Shown one piece after another: positions 1-8,110 of a DNA stretch of 64,000 nucleotides. The DNA is from Actinospineispora spinosispora DSM 44797 (GTDB lineage Bacteria > Actinomycetota > Actinomycetes > Mycobacteriales > Pseudonocardiaceae). The stretch spans positions 237,137 through 301,136 of the forward strand of contig NZ_KE386838.1 of NCBI RefSeq assembly GCF_000429025.1, in the 5' to 3' direction. How positions within the stretch are numbered: position 1 is the stretch's first letter; each line of letters starts with the position of its first letter. The notes below the pieces were generated by a model. The model worked only from the letters and a program-made list of their open reading frames with translations. It ran no database searches and was not told the origin of the DNA. Position numbers and translations under genes: made by a program.

Positions 1-399
1 TGTCTGGGTCACCAGGCGATCGGTGCGGTGTTCGGCGGTGTCGTCGAGCGTGCACCGGAGCTGCTGCACGGCAAGACCTCGCAGGTGCACCACGACGGCA
101 CCGGCGTCCTCGCCGGCCTGCCCGACCCGTTCACCGGCACCCGCTACCACTCGCTCAGCATCCGGCCCGACTCGATGCCCGACGAGCTGCAGGTCACCGG
201 AAGGACCGAGAGCGGCGTCATCATGGCGCTGCGGCACCGGAGCCTGCCGATCGACGGCGTGCAGTTCCACCCGGAGTCGGTCCTGACCGAGGGCGGCCAC
301 CGGATGCTGGCGAACTGGATGGCCTCGTGCGGCCACCCGGTGGCCGAGCCGATCATTCAGCGGCTCACCGCCGAGGTCGCGGCTCTCGTCGAGGCCTGA
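1..399 (+). CDS. pabA: Glutamine amidotransferase subunit of aminodeoxychorismate/anthranilate synthase (5' truncated by window)
   Basis: The window opens exactly on the codon of the nucleophilic cysteine of a class I glutamine amidotransferase: visible residues 1-8 read CLGHQAIG. The partner His90 and Glu92 lie in the HPES motif, so the catalytic triad is complete although the N-terminal third is missing. The enzyme frees ammonia from glutamine for a chorismate-using partner subunit (folate or tryptophan synthesis). Sequence alone does not separate PabA from TrpG. Its place next to crgA matches the trpG/pabA gene of the mycobacterial origin region. 132 residues are visible. Confidence 0.9.
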   Translation, partial: CLGHQAIGAVFGGVVERAPELLHGKTSQVHHDGTGVLAGLPDPFTGTRYHSLSIRPDSMPDELQVTGRTESGVIMALRHRSLPIDGVQFHPESVLTEGGHRMLANWMASCGHPVAEPIIQRLTAEVAALVEA

Positions 400-461
400 C
401 CGACCTCCCTCACCGGCCCAGCCTCGCTGAGCGGCGGGGTGCTGCCGGTAACCTGAGACGC

Positions 462-746
462 ATGCCCAAGTCGAAGGTTCGTAAGAAGACCGTCTACACG
501 CCGCCGCCCCGGAAGCAGACCGCGCAGGCGGCTCGCGCCGCCGGCCCGTCCTCCCCGATCTATGTCGGGGTCATGCTCGGCTTCATGCTGCTCGGCCTCG
601 TCTGGCTGGTCGTGAACTACCTGGCCGGCGACAAGATCGGCTTCATGATCGCACTCGGCGGCGACGGCACCGGCTTCAACTACAACTTCGTCGTCGGCTT
701 CGCGTTGATCATCATCGGGCTGCTGATGACCATGAAGTGGCGCTAG
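462..746 (+). CDS. crgA: Cell division protein CrgA
   Basis: A 94-residue protein with a basic N-terminus (MPKSKVRKK) and two membrane segments at about residues 33-56 and 76-92, the CrgA family layout. CrgA is a septum-site membrane protein that interacts with FtsZ and late divisome or penicillin-binding proteins in actinobacteria. The ATG at 462 gives the conserved MPKSK start; a longer frame upstream overlaps pabA and is not conserved in character. The order pabA-crgA-PH-domain protein is the usual one near actinobacterial origins. Confidence 0.95.
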   Translation: MPKSKVRKKTVYTPPPRKQTAQAARAAGPSSPIYVGVMLGFMLLGLVWLVVNYLAGDKIGFMIALGGDGTGFNYNFVVGFALIIIGLLMTMKWR

Positions 747-809
747 CCGAATTAGCGTCAATGTCAAGAGTTACACGCGTGTAAGTCATCCCCAGTGGGG
801 ATAAAGCCT

Positions 810-1256
810 GTGGATAACTCGGGATCTTCGCGCAGTTGGGGACCAACGCCACTTCTCGTAGCGGCGAGTTGGCTTGCCACGCTGGCGGCGGTCTGCTGGT
901 GCCTGTTCGGTGCGAGCGACCCACCAGCACGTCTGTTCACAGCGGTAACAGCGCTGGTCATGGCCATGATCGCGGTGGCGACGACCCGGGCGCGCCCTCG
1001 GCTGTCGGCCTCGGACATGGGCATCGAGGTCCGCGGAATCGGCGGCGCGCACTACTACACGTGGCCTCAGGTCACCGACGTCCGACTTGTCCACACCCGC
1101 CGTCTCGCCCGGGAAGTTCCCTCGATCGAGATCGACGTCCAGGTGGGCCAGGAGGACCGTCTCCTGATCTTCACGAAGCTCGACCTCGTGGCAGACCCCG
1201 AGGACGTGGCAGACGCCCTGACCCAGCTCCGCGAGTCGGGCACGTCAGCACACTGA
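810..1256 (+). CDS. PH-domain-containing membrane protein (Rv0010c-type)
   Basis: 148 residues from GTG 810. Two hydrophobic segments (about residues 10-32 and 40-60) are followed by a cytoplasmic bacterial PH-like domain ending in an EDVADALTQL helix. No catalytic residues are seen, so a scaffolding or envelope role is only inferred from its place beside crgA. GTG 810 is preferred because GGGGA at 797-801 is a well-spaced ribosome site; GTG 795 is in frame but has no such site. The last codons lie in a 22-bp tandem repeat (1233-1276). Confidence 0.8.
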   Translation: MDNSGSSRSWGPTPLLVAASWLATLAAVCWCLFGASDPPARLFTAVTALVMAMIAVATTRARPRLSASDMGIEVRGIGGAHYYTWPQVTDVRLVHTRRLAREVPSIEIDVQVGQEDRLLIFTKLDLVADPEDVADALTQLRESGTSAH

Positions 1257-1276
1257 GTCGGGTACGTCAGCACACA
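1233..1276 (+). repeat. 22-bp tandem direct repeat spanning the stop of the PH-domain gene
   Basis: Two adjacent units (1233-1254 and 1255-1276) both begin GAGTCGGG and continue with ACGTCAGCACAC after one variable base. The first encodes the last residues of the PH-domain protein; the second is untranslated. It looks like a recent local duplication. Confidence 0.75.
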
Positions 1277-1322
1277 GCTCTGTGCGGAATCCAGCGACTC
1301 GCTGTGCTGAGGCGCCCGACTC
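1255..1322. terminator. Imperfect inverted repeat between convergent PH-domain and rhomboid genes
   Basis: The 20-bp left arm (1255-1274) and right arm (1303-1322) pair with three mismatches, and a smaller CACAG/CTGTG stem lies between them. Its position between two convergent genes suggests a bidirectional terminator. No T-run is visible. Confidence 0.5.
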
Positions 1323-1331
1323 GCGGGTGGG

Positions 1332-2204
1332 TCAGGCGAGCGTTGCGCGGATGGCCATTGCCAGGAGCAGGAGCGCCACCAGTGCGATGGTTGCCGTTGC
1401 CTGCCACTGGTTGCGGTTGCGCAGGGGGGCGTAGACCAGGGCTGCCGTGAGTGCCGCGCCGGTGACCAGGCCGCCCACGTGGCCCAGGATCGAGATGTTC
1501 GGGACGATGAAGCTCAGCGCGAGGTTGAGCCCGATCAGGATCAGCACGCCCCGAGGCGACATCCGCAGCCGGTACACCAGCACGGCGAGCCCGCCCATCA
1601 GGCCGAACACCGCCCCGGACGCACCCGCCACCTGCGCATACGGCGAACCGAACAGCAGTGATGCCGCCGAGCCGCCGAGCAGGCCGACGACGTAGACCGC
1701 GAGGAACCGCAGCCGACCCAGCGCGAGCTCGCACTCCTTACCGATGATCCACAGCGCGTACATGTTGAACGCCAGGTGGATCATCCCGAAGTGCAGGAAG
1801 CCCGCGGTGAACAGCCGCCACCACTCGCCGGCGAACACCTGCTCGTTGAGCAGCGACCAGCTCTCGAAGAACGCCGAGTCCGAGTTGTGCGCAACGCTGC
1901 CGGCCTGCACGACCGTCCACACGAAGACCGCGACGTTGAGCACGATCAGGACCGGCACCACGATGGCGCGTTCGACCGGGATCGCCCCGGCCACGGTGCG
2001 GCCCACCTGGGCCGGGTACTGCCGCGCGGCCCCGGCCAGGCAGTCCACACAGTGGAAGCCGACCGAGGCCTCGCGCAGGCACTCCGGACAGTACGGCTGC
2101 TCGCAGCGCGCACAGCGCACGTAGGCCGGCCGGTCCGAGTGACGAGTACAGCGCGGCGGTTCGAATTCGGGACCCGAACCGCCCTGATCAGGCTGGTTGA
2201 TCAG
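1332..2204 (-). CDS. Rhomboid-family intramembrane serine protease with N-terminal zinc ribbon
   Basis: A multi-pass membrane protein with the rhomboid signatures HLAFNMYALW, GASGAVFG (catalytic Ser) and GHVGG (catalytic His of the dyad). The N-terminus carries a Cys-rich zinc-ribbon-like stretch (CTRH, CARC, CPEC, CVDC) typical of actinobacterial rhomboids. A GTG start at 2120 would cut off the CTRH part, so translation probably begins upstream. The first plausible codon is CTG 2204, which shares the four bases CTGA with the ppiA stop and has GAGG just upstream. The start is an inference. The gene is likely co-transcribed with ppiA. Confidence 0.85.
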   Translation of the reverse strand: MINQPDQGGSGPEFEPPRCTRHSDRPAYVRCARCEQPYCPECLREASVGFHCVDCLAGAARQYPAQVGRTVAGAIPVERAIVVPVLIVLNVAVFVWTVVQAGSVAHNSDSAFFESWSLLNEQVFAGEWWRLFTAGFLHFGMIHLAFNMYALWIIGKECELALGRLRFLAVYVVGLLGGSAASLLFGSPYAQVAGASGAVFGLMGGLAVLVYRLRMSPRGVLILIGLNLALSFIVPNISILGHVGGLVTGAALTAALVYAPLRNRNQWQATATIALVALLLLAMAIRATLA

Positions 2205-2737
2205 CTGACCTCGATCTTCTCGATCACCACGTCACGCAGCGGACGGTCCTGTGCACCGGTGGAGGTGCCGGCGATCGCGTCGACGACCGCGCGGGACTCG
2301 GCGTCCGCGACCTCACCGAAGATGGTGTGCTTGCGGTTGAGGTGCGGGGTCGGGCCCACGGTGATGAAGAACTGCGAGCCGTTGGTGCCGGGGCCCGCGT
2401 TGGCCATCGCCAGCAGGTAAGGACGGTCGAAGCGCAGCTCCGGGTGGAACTCGTCCTTGAACTGGTAGCCGGGGCCGCCTCGGCCGGTTCCGGTGGGGTC
2501 GCCGCCCTGAATCATGAAGCCGGCGATCACCCGGTGGAAGATCGAGCCGTCGTAGAACGGCCCGGAGTCGCCACCGCTGGCGTTGGGCTGTGAGTAGTCC
2601 TTGGTGCCTTCTGCCAGGCCGACGAAGTTGCCCACGGTCTCCGGCGCGTGGTTCGGGAAGAGGGTGATACGGATATCTCCCTCGGACGTGTGCAAGATTG
2701 CCGTCTTCTCATTACCAGGTTCAGTCACGGCGCACAT
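2201..2737 (-). CDS. ppiA: Cyclophilin-type peptidyl-prolyl cis-trans isomerase
   Basis: 178 residues with the cyclophilin core: FHRVIAGFMIQGGDPTGTG (active-site Arg, Phe and Gln), MANAGPGTNGSQFFIT and LNRKHTIFGEV. It catalyses prolyl isomerisation during protein folding. No signal peptide is seen, so it is cytoplasmic. ATG 2737 begins MCAVTEPG; an in-frame GTG three codons on could also serve. It is the counterpart of mycobacterial ppiA at the same place and is translationally coupled to the rhomboid gene. Confidence 0.95.
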   Translation of the reverse strand: MCAVTEPGNEKTAILHTSEGDIRITLFPNHAPETVGNFVGLAEGTKDYSQPNASGGDSGPFYDGSIFHRVIAGFMIQGGDPTGTGRGGPGYQFKDEFHPELRFDRPYLLAMANAGPGTNGSQFFITVGPTPHLNRKHTIFGEVADAESRAVVDAIAGTSTGAQDRPLRDVVIEKIEVS

Positions 2738-2803
2738 CGTGCCACGTCACGCGAGTACGGTCGCTCCAGGACAGGCAGGCTAACCAAGTTCAGGAGGACA
2801 CAA

Positions 2804-3289
2804 GTGAGCCGAGCCACGAAGTTGCGTAAGCAACAGAAGAAGGCCAACTCGCTCATCAGCACCGGTCTGACCACCGCGACCGAGACCGCGGCCGCCCTCG
2901 GCGAGGAACTGCGGCACCGGGTCACCGAGCTGGACGTCCCCGGCAAGGTCGCCGGGCTGGACCTCGAGGGCAAGGTCGCCGGGCTGGACATCCCGGGCAG
3001 GGTCGCGGAGCTGGACCTGCCGGCGAAGCTGCAGGACGCCCGGCGTGAGCTGGCCGGACGGATCGACCCGGGTCCCGCTCCGAAGCGCCGCCGGCGCAGG
3101 TTCCTGTGGATCGGGCTGTTCCTCACCGCGGTCGGCGGTGTCGCGTGGGCGGTGCTGGCCAGGCGCCCCAGCGAGCTCGAGCCGCTCTCGCCACCGGCGG
3201 CGCCCGCCGTGCCGAGCAGCACCCCGCCGGCCGAGCCGGTCTCGACGAACGGCAGCGCGCCCAGCTCCAGCACGTCCCAGTCCAAGTAG
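2804..3289 (+). CDS. CwsA-like cell wall synthesis/polarity protein
   Basis: 161 residues from GTG 2804, with a strong AGGAGG at 2792-2797. Layout: basic N-terminus (MSRATKLRKQQKK), a helical region, a run of four 9-residue repeats at about residues 45-80 (ELDVPGKVA, GLDLEGKVA, GLDIPGRVA, ELDLPAKLQ), a basic stretch, one membrane helix near residues 100-120, and a Pro/Ser-rich tail. Position (beside ppiA, opposite strand), size and the C-terminal helix plus tail match mycobacterial CwsA (Rv0008c), which works with CrgA and Wag31 at poles and septa. Similarity is architectural, so the family call is an inference. Confidence 0.65.
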   Translation: MSRATKLRKQQKKANSLISTGLTTATETAAALGEELRHRVTELDVPGKVAGLDLEGKVAGLDIPGRVAELDLPAKLQDARRELAGRIDPGPAPKRRRRRFLWIGLFLTAVGGVAWAVLARRPSELEPLSPPAAPAVPSSTPPAEPVSTNGSAPSSSTSQSK

Positions 3290-3293
3290 GACC

Positions 3294-3337
3294 CCGTGAG
3301 TGCCGCGACCGCCTACGGCCGGTCGCGGCACTCACGG
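3294..3337. repeat. GTGAGTG-type perfect palindrome between cwsA-like and hydrolase genes
   Basis: 18-bp arms (3294-3311 and 3320-3337) pair perfectly around an 8-nt loop. The outer bases read CCGTGAG and CTCACGG. The right arm overlaps the last codons of the convergent hydrolase gene. It belongs to the palindrome group also seen at 10554, 20858 and 40709 and is a likely bidirectional terminator. Confidence 0.8.
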
Positions 3338-4311
3338 AGGAACTCGGCGACGGCCGCCTCGTAACCGGCCGGGTCGACGTTCCACGGCGCGGTGTGTTCC
3401 GCCCCTGGCACCTCCAGGTAGCGCAGCGGCCAGCCCACCGACGGGGCGGCTGCCGCAAGCTTCCGGCTCGGCGTCGGTGGCACCGCCGAGTCGTCGGCGC
3501 CGTGCACCAGCAGCGTCGGGACGCGCACCTTCGGCATGCGCGCGACGAGGTCGAACAGGTCGAAGTCGATGCCGATGCGCCAGCGGGTGACGAGTGTGGC
3601 CACCCGGGTCAGCACCGGGGGCAGCCGGCGCAGCTTCGCCTGCTGGCGCAGCGTCGCCCGCCAGTCGATCAGTGGGCTGTCCCAGATGGTCGCCGCGACC
3701 GGCACCGGCGGTGTCCCCCGGTCCAGGTAGGCCGCGATGATCGCCGCCCCCATCGACCAGCCGTACAGCACGACGCGCTGAGCGCCACGCTGACGCGCGT
3801 AAGCGACCGCGGCGGCCAAATCGGTCCACTCCGTGTCACCGAGGTGATAGTGGCCGTCAGGGCTCGCCGGAGCACCCTTGTCGTTGCGGTAGGTGATGGC
3901 GAGCACAGGATGGCCGAGCCGGTGCAGTGTCGGCAGGATCCTGAGGCACTCCCTGCGATCGCCACCTCGGCCGTGCACCGCGATCACCCAGGTGTCGTTC
4001 GCAAGATCGTTTGATAGATCAGTGGTACCCGGCGGGACCACCCAGGCCGGGTAGTCGCCGAGCGGACCCGGAACCACGGCCTCTTCGAAGGCGATCCCGA
4101 CCGCGTCCGGATCAGGTCCTTGCGGCCACAACAGCTGCGCCTCGACCTCCGCGACCGGCCGAAGCAGCTCCGTCGAGTAAATCCAACCCACGGCCCCCAG
4201 AAGTCCCGTTGGTACCAGGACGCCTGACATCACGGCTAGGTTGCGCTTCGCGATCAGACCGTTACGCCACCGATATGGGTGAACTGCGCTCAAGATCTGC
4301 TTAACAGCCAC
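3313..4311 (-). CDS. Membrane-anchored alpha/beta-hydrolase
   Basis: 332 residues. An N-terminal hydrophobic segment at about residues 25-46 suggests a signal anchor, followed by an alpha/beta-hydrolase fold: oxyanion HGRGG near 113, nucleophile elbow GWSMG (Ser186), acid in HGADD (Asp273 or 274) and His306. Shape and motifs resemble cutinase-like or dienelactone-hydrolase-like esterases of unknown substrate. Its last codons lie inside the palindrome at 3294-3337. It is the first gene of the accessory block that separates cwsA from the tRNA genes. Confidence 0.8.
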   Translation of the reverse strand: MAVKQILSAVHPYRWRNGLIAKRNLAVMSGVLVPTGLLGAVGWIYSTELLRPVAEVEAQLLWPQGPDPDAVGIAFEEAVVPGPLGDYPAWVVPPGTTDLSNDLANDTWVIAVHGRGGDRRECLRILPTLHRLGHPVLAITYRNDKGAPASPDGHYHLGDTEWTDLAAAVAYARQRGAQRVVLYGWSMGAAIIAAYLDRGTPPVPVAATIWDSPLIDWRATLRQQAKLRRLPPVLTRVATLVTRWRIGIDFDLFDLVARMPKVRVPTLLVHGADDSAVPPTPSRKLAAAAPSVGWPLRYLEVPGAEHTAPWNVDPAGYEAAVAEFLRECRDRP

Positions 4312-4407
4312 AACTCATCCTGAGACTCCTCGTTGATTCGCCAAGTCGGGGTGAGCGCCACATCGATGATCACGACCGTACGCAGTACGGGAAGGAACCA
4401 GAAGACT

Positions 4408-4803
4408 ATGAAGAAGAGCCGGGCCTTCACAGCCATTATGGCCGCCGCGAGCATGGCAACCCTGAGTGCCGCTTTCGTGGGTGTCCTCACCGCTGGGCCG
4501 TCGCTGCCGGGTGGCATCTCCGGTGACGCCCCCGCCGCGCCGGACACCGCCAGCGCACCGCAGCTGCCCAGTGGCCTGCCGGGCAACGAGGTCGCCAACG
4601 TCGACGTGCCCACCGTCGGTGGCAAGCAGGTCTCCTTCGTGACCCGCGGACCGGACGACGACGAGGACCGGGACGACGTGTGCCACGGCCTGAGCGGCGA
4701 CACCGACCTGCCGGGTCACAACAACCAGATCCAGCACCCCTGCCAGTCCGACAACAACACCTTCCACGAGGGTGACGTTCAGATCGCCGGTCACGACGTC
4801 TGA
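4408..4803 (+). CDS. Small secreted protein of unknown function
   Basis: 131 residues from ATG 4408. An N-terminal MKKSRAF followed by an Ala-rich hydrophobic stretch to about residue 30 is a Sec signal peptide. The mature part is Pro/Ala-rich, then acidic (GPDDDEDRDD), with two cysteines (CHGLSG, HPCQSD) that could form a disulfide. I do not recognise a domain. A strong terminator follows at 4870. Confidence 0.75.
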   Translation: MKKSRAFTAIMAAASMATLSAAFVGVLTAGPSLPGGISGDAPAAPDTASAPQLPSGLPGNEVANVDVPTVGGKQVSFVTRGPDDDEDRDDVCHGLSGDTDLPGHNNQIQHPCQSDNNTFHEGDVQIAGHDV

Positions 4804-4869
4804 GTTCCCCCCGGTCACGACCTGTGACCGATCGGTACTTCAGCGCGGTACGTCAGCGCTCACCGATCA

Positions 4870-4928
4870 CGCGCCCCGGATGCCCCGGTTCCCCGAGACC
4901 GGCGCGGCGTCCGGGGCGCGTTCCTTTT
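4870..4928 (+). terminator. Rho-independent terminator after the small secreted protein gene
   Basis: 11-bp GC-rich arms (4870-4880 and 4910-4920) pair exactly and are followed by TTCCTTTT at 4921-4928, a canonical intrinsic terminator on the + strand. Confidence 0.75.
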
Positions 4929-4951
4929 CAGGGGCTCCGATGTGGTGAGGT

Positions 4952-6439
4952 GTGTTCATGCAGCGAGCTCTGGGGCGCCTGATCATCGCGGCCGTGGCGG
5001 TTGTGGTCCTGCTCGTCGTTGCCGGGGTGGTGTTCTTCGTCAACCAGAGGTCTTCCGCGCCCCAACGGGTCGACAGCACCGCCTTGCGCGCCGAGATCAC
5101 GACTCAGGGCATCCACCGGCACCTGGACGCGCTGCAGAACATCGCGGGCGCGAACGGCGGTAACCGGGCCGTCGGGACCCCCGGTTTCACCGCGACCGTC
5201 GACTACGTGCGCCAGCAGCTCACCGAGGCCGGCTACCAGGTCGAAACGCAGAGCTTCCGCTTCCCGTACTTCGCCGAGACCACCCCGCCGGTACTGGCCG
5301 GCGTGTCCGGCGGCCGGCCGTCCTATGCGGTGGGTCCTGACGTCCGCAGCATGACCTACTCGGGCAGCGGCGACGTCACGGCGCCGGTCCGCCCGGTCAA
5401 CCTCGGTGCGCCGGACGCGCCGTCGGTCAGCGGCTGCGCAGCAGCCGACTTCGCCGGGTTCGAGCGCGGCACTATCGCGCTGCTGCGCCGTGGCGGCTGC
5501 CCGTTCAGCGCGAAGGCGCACAACGCCGAAACCGCCGGCGCGGCCGCGGTACTGGTCACGAACGACGGCCGGCCGGGTCAGACCGACCCGATCGCCGGCA
5601 CGCTCGAACGGCCCGGGATCCGTATCCCGGTGTTGTCGATCAGCAGCGCGGTCGCGGCCGAGTTCGCCGGCCCGACCCCGGTCACGGTGCATCTCGCGGC
5701 ACATACGGTCACCGACTTCCGCCAGGCACAGAACCTGATCGCCCAGACGGCTGCTGGTCGTGACGACCGGGTCGTCACGGTCGGTGCGCACCTCGACTCG
5801 GTGCCCGCCGGGCCGGGGATCAACGACGACGGCACCGGGGTCGCGACCGTCCTCGAGGTAGCGAAGGCGATGTCCCGGCTGCACATCACTCCGGCGAACC
5901 AGGTGCGCTTCGGTTTCTGGGGCGCCGAGGAGCTCGGGCTGCTCGGCTCCGAGCACTACGTGGCGACGCTGACCCCCGAGCAGCGCGCCGACATCGCGGT
6001 CAACCTGAACTTCGACATGCTCGGCTCACCGAACTTCGTGCGCTTCGTCTACGACGGGGACGGCAGCACGTTCGTGGCGAAGGACAAGGCGTCCGCGCCG
6101 CCCGGTTCCGGTGCCATCGAGAAGGTGTTCACCGACTACCTGGGCGCCCGCAACCTCCCCTTCGAGGCGACCGAGTTCGACGGCCGCAGCGACTATGCGC
6201 CGTTCGCCGAGGTGGGGATCCCGGTCGGCGGGATGTACACCGGCGCGGAGGAGATCAAGACGCCCGAGCAGGCCACTCGCTACGGCGGGGTCGCCGGTCA
6301 GGCGTACGACCAGTGCTACCACCAGGCGTGCGACACGGTGTCGAACGTGAACGACACGGTGCTGGCCGAGTCCGCGGGCGCGGTGGCCGACTCGATCCTG
6401 CACTTCGCCCAGCAACCCGCCAGCCCCCGCCCCGAATAA
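4952..6439 (+). CDS. M28-family zinc aminopeptidase with PA domain
   Basis: 495 residues from GTG 4952 (ATG 4958 is an alternative). One membrane helix at residues 9-30 anchors or exports the protein. A protease-associated domain lies at about 130-250, inside the peptidase. The M28 di-zinc site is complete: His280 (GAHLDS), Asp292 (NDDGTG), Glu326/327 (GAEELG), Asp355 (NFDMLG) and His457 (CYHQACD). It should cleave N-terminal residues of peptides outside the membrane, like Streptomyces and mycobacterial LpqL-type enzymes. It ends before a tandem repeat and a long palindrome. Confidence 0.93.
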   Translation: MFMQRALGRLIIAAVAVVVLLVVAGVVFFVNQRSSAPQRVDSTALRAEITTQGIHRHLDALQNIAGANGGNRAVGTPGFTATVDYVRQQLTEAGYQVETQSFRFPYFAETTPPVLAGVSGGRPSYAVGPDVRSMTYSGSGDVTAPVRPVNLGAPDAPSVSGCAAADFAGFERGTIALLRRGGCPFSAKAHNAETAGAAAVLVTNDGRPGQTDPIAGTLERPGIRIPVLSISSAVAAEFAGPTPVTVHLAAHTVTDFRQAQNLIAQTAAGRDDRVVTVGAHLDSVPAGPGINDDGTGVATVLEVAKAMSRLHITPANQVRFGFWGAEELGLLGSEHYVATLTPEQRADIAVNLNFDMLGSPNFVRFVYDGDGSTFVAKDKASAPPGSGAIEKVFTDYLGARNLPFEATEFDGRSDYAPFAEVGIPVGGMYTGAEEIKTPEQATRYGGVAGQAYDQCYHQACDTVSNVNDTVLAESAGAVADSILHFAQQPASPRPE

Positions 6440-6450
6440 CCCGCCACTCG

Positions 6451-6530
6451 CCCGTCCCCGCCCGTCCCCGCCCGTCCCCGCCCGTCCCCGCCCGTCCCCG
6501 CCCGTCCCCGCCCGTCCCCGCCCGTCCCCG
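6451..6530 (+). repeat. Eight perfect tandem copies of a 10-bp unit
   Basis: The unit CCCGTCCCCG is repeated eight times without a mismatch directly downstream of the M28 peptidase gene. Strand asymmetry (all C on +) and perfect identity suggest slippage-driven copy-number variation. Confidence 0.95.
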
Positions 6531-6532
6531 AT

Positions 6533-6585
6533 GGCACGAATGTGGCTTTAGGGACGTTGAACGTCCCTAAAGCCACATTCGTGCC
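6533..6585. repeat. 53-bp perfect palindrome between convergent peptidase and MFS genes
   Basis: 26-bp arms (6533-6558 and 6560-6585) pair perfectly around a single base. It starts GGCACGAATG and centres on GACGTTGAACGTC. It is a likely bidirectional terminator, but the sequence is unrelated to the GTGAGTG group. Confidence 0.85.
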
Positions 6586-6617
6586 GGGTTGGGGTGTGGG
6601 TGGTGAGGGGCGGGTGG

Positions 6618-8027
6618 TCAGGGGCGGGTGCGGCGGAGGCAGAGCAGGACCGCGGCTGCGCCTGCGAGGGAGAAGACCAGTGCGGTCAGGACCGCCGCGT
6701 TCCAGTTGCTCAGCAGCTCGCCTGGGCGGGTCGCCAGCACCACCAGGACCGTCACGCCGATCGCCGAACCGAGGTAGCGCGCGGTGTTGTTGGCGCCGCT
6801 GCCCATGCCGGCGCGGTCCGGCGGCACGCTGGCGACCGCCTGCCTGCCCAGGGCCGCGTTCAACACTCCACTGCCGAGACCGGCGATGACCAGCCCGGGA
6901 ACCAGCCGCAACAGCCCGTCACCGCTGTGCAGCCCGCACAGCAACAACAGCCCGACCGCCACCACCGACAGCCCGATGGCCAGCTGGACGTCGCCGTTGA
7001 TCCGCAGCCGGCGCGCCACCAGCGCGACCGGGACGCTGACTCCGGACCAGATGACGATGCCGAGCGATCCGACCAGTGCGTCGGCGCCGAGGCCACGCTC
7101 CATCAGGGTGGGCAGGAAGGACATCACCGCGATGACCCCCATGCCGGTCGCCAGCCCGGCCACGGTGACCGCGACGAAGTCCGGCCTGCGCAACAGCCCG
7201 AGGTCCAGCAACGGCGCGGCGCCGGATTCGAGACCGCGCCGACCCGTCCGCAGCTCGACCAGCACGAACCCGACGAGCAACAGCACCGAGGCGATCAACA
7301 GCACGAGCGTCTGGGCACGCAGCCACCCTTCGCGCCCGGTGACCAGCCCGGCGAGCAGCGCGCTCAGCCCGACCCCGAGCAGCACCGCACCGGTCAGGTC
7401 GGGCCGTCCGACGTGTTCGGCCGGCCTGCGCGACTCGACGAGCATCAGCCGGGCGGCCACCGCGAAGGCGGCGGTGAGCACCATGAGCAGCAGGTAGGGC
7501 GAGCGCCAGCCGAGCATCGGTCCGAGGGCCGCGGACAGCAACGGTCCGGCGGCGATCCCGGCGCCGACGGCGGCACCCCAGATGCCGGTCGCCCTGGTCC
7601 GGCCGTGCGGATCGGGGAACGCGTGCCCGATCAGTCCGAGACCGCACGCAATCACCGCCGCCGCGCCGAGCCCCTGCCCGATCCTGGCCAGTACGAACAC
7701 CAGCGTCGACGGGGCAAGCGCACCGACCAGCAGGGTCACGGCGGTCACCACGGAACCGAGGAAGAACACCCGGCGGCGGCCGAAGTCGTCGGCGAGCGCT
7801 CCGGAGATCAGCAGTCCGGCGGCCAGCCCGACGCTCATCGAGCTGAGAATCCAGGTCTGTCCGGCGGCCCCGGCGCCGAGCGCGGCCGCGACCGAGGGCA
7901 GCGCGCTCATCGGCACGGTGAACAACGCCAATGCCAGGAAGGTGCCGAGCGCGGAGAGGGTCAGCGTTCGTCGACGGACCGCCACGGCCGCGTCGTCCTG
8001 CTCATCGAGCACCGCGTTCTGTGTCAT
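6618..8027 (-). CDS. MFS drug-exporter-type transporter (DHA2-like)
   Basis: 469 residues with about 14 hydrophobic segments. The MFS motif A loop (ADDFGRRRV) follows helix 2, and an ARIGQGLGAA-type motif follows later, as in drug/proton antiporters. The acidic N-terminus is short. It is divergent from an HxlR-type regulator, with a 15-bp-arm inverted repeat between them, so expression is probably controlled by that regulator. Substrate unknown. Confidence 0.88.
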   Translation of the reverse strand: MTQNAVLDEQDDAAVAVRRRTLTLSALGTFLALALFTVPMSALPSVAAALGAGAAGQTWILSSMSVGLAAGLLISGALADDFGRRRVFFLGSVVTAVTLLVGALAPSTLVFVLARIGQGLGAAAVIACGLGLIGHAFPDPHGRTRATGIWGAAVGAGIAAGPLLSAALGPMLGWRSPYLLLMVLTAAFAVAARLMLVESRRPAEHVGRPDLTGAVLLGVGLSALLAGLVTGREGWLRAQTLVLLIASVLLLVGFVLVELRTGRRGLESGAAPLLDLGLLRRPDFVAVTVAGLATGMGVIAVMSFLPTLMERGLGADALVGSLGIVIWSGVSVPVALVARRLRINGDVQLAIGLSVVAVGLLLLCGLHSGDGLLRLVPGLVIAGLGSGVLNAALGRQAVASVPPDRAGMGSGANNTARYLGSAIGVTVLVVLATRPGELLSNWNAAVLTALVFSLAGAAAVLLCLRRTRP

Positions 8028-8043
8028 GTCGCCCCACTCCTCG

Positions 8044-8088
8044 GTCTGGTGACTGAACTGTAACCAGTAGTAGGTTCATTCACCAGAC
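8044..8088. promoter_or_regulatory. Operator-like inverted repeat between MFS and HxlR genes
   Basis: Arms 8044-8058 (GTCTGGTGACTGAAC) and 8074-8088 pair at 14 of 15 positions with a 15-bp spacer. It fills the divergent promoter region and is the best candidate site for the HxlR-type regulator. Confidence 0.7.
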
Positions 8089-8110
8089 CAAAGACTGTTA
8101 GTCTTGTCGC

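Noticed and set aside
6451..6530. Tandem array considered as a CRISPR
   Set aside because: Units are 10 bp, directly adjacent without spacers, and no cas genes are present.
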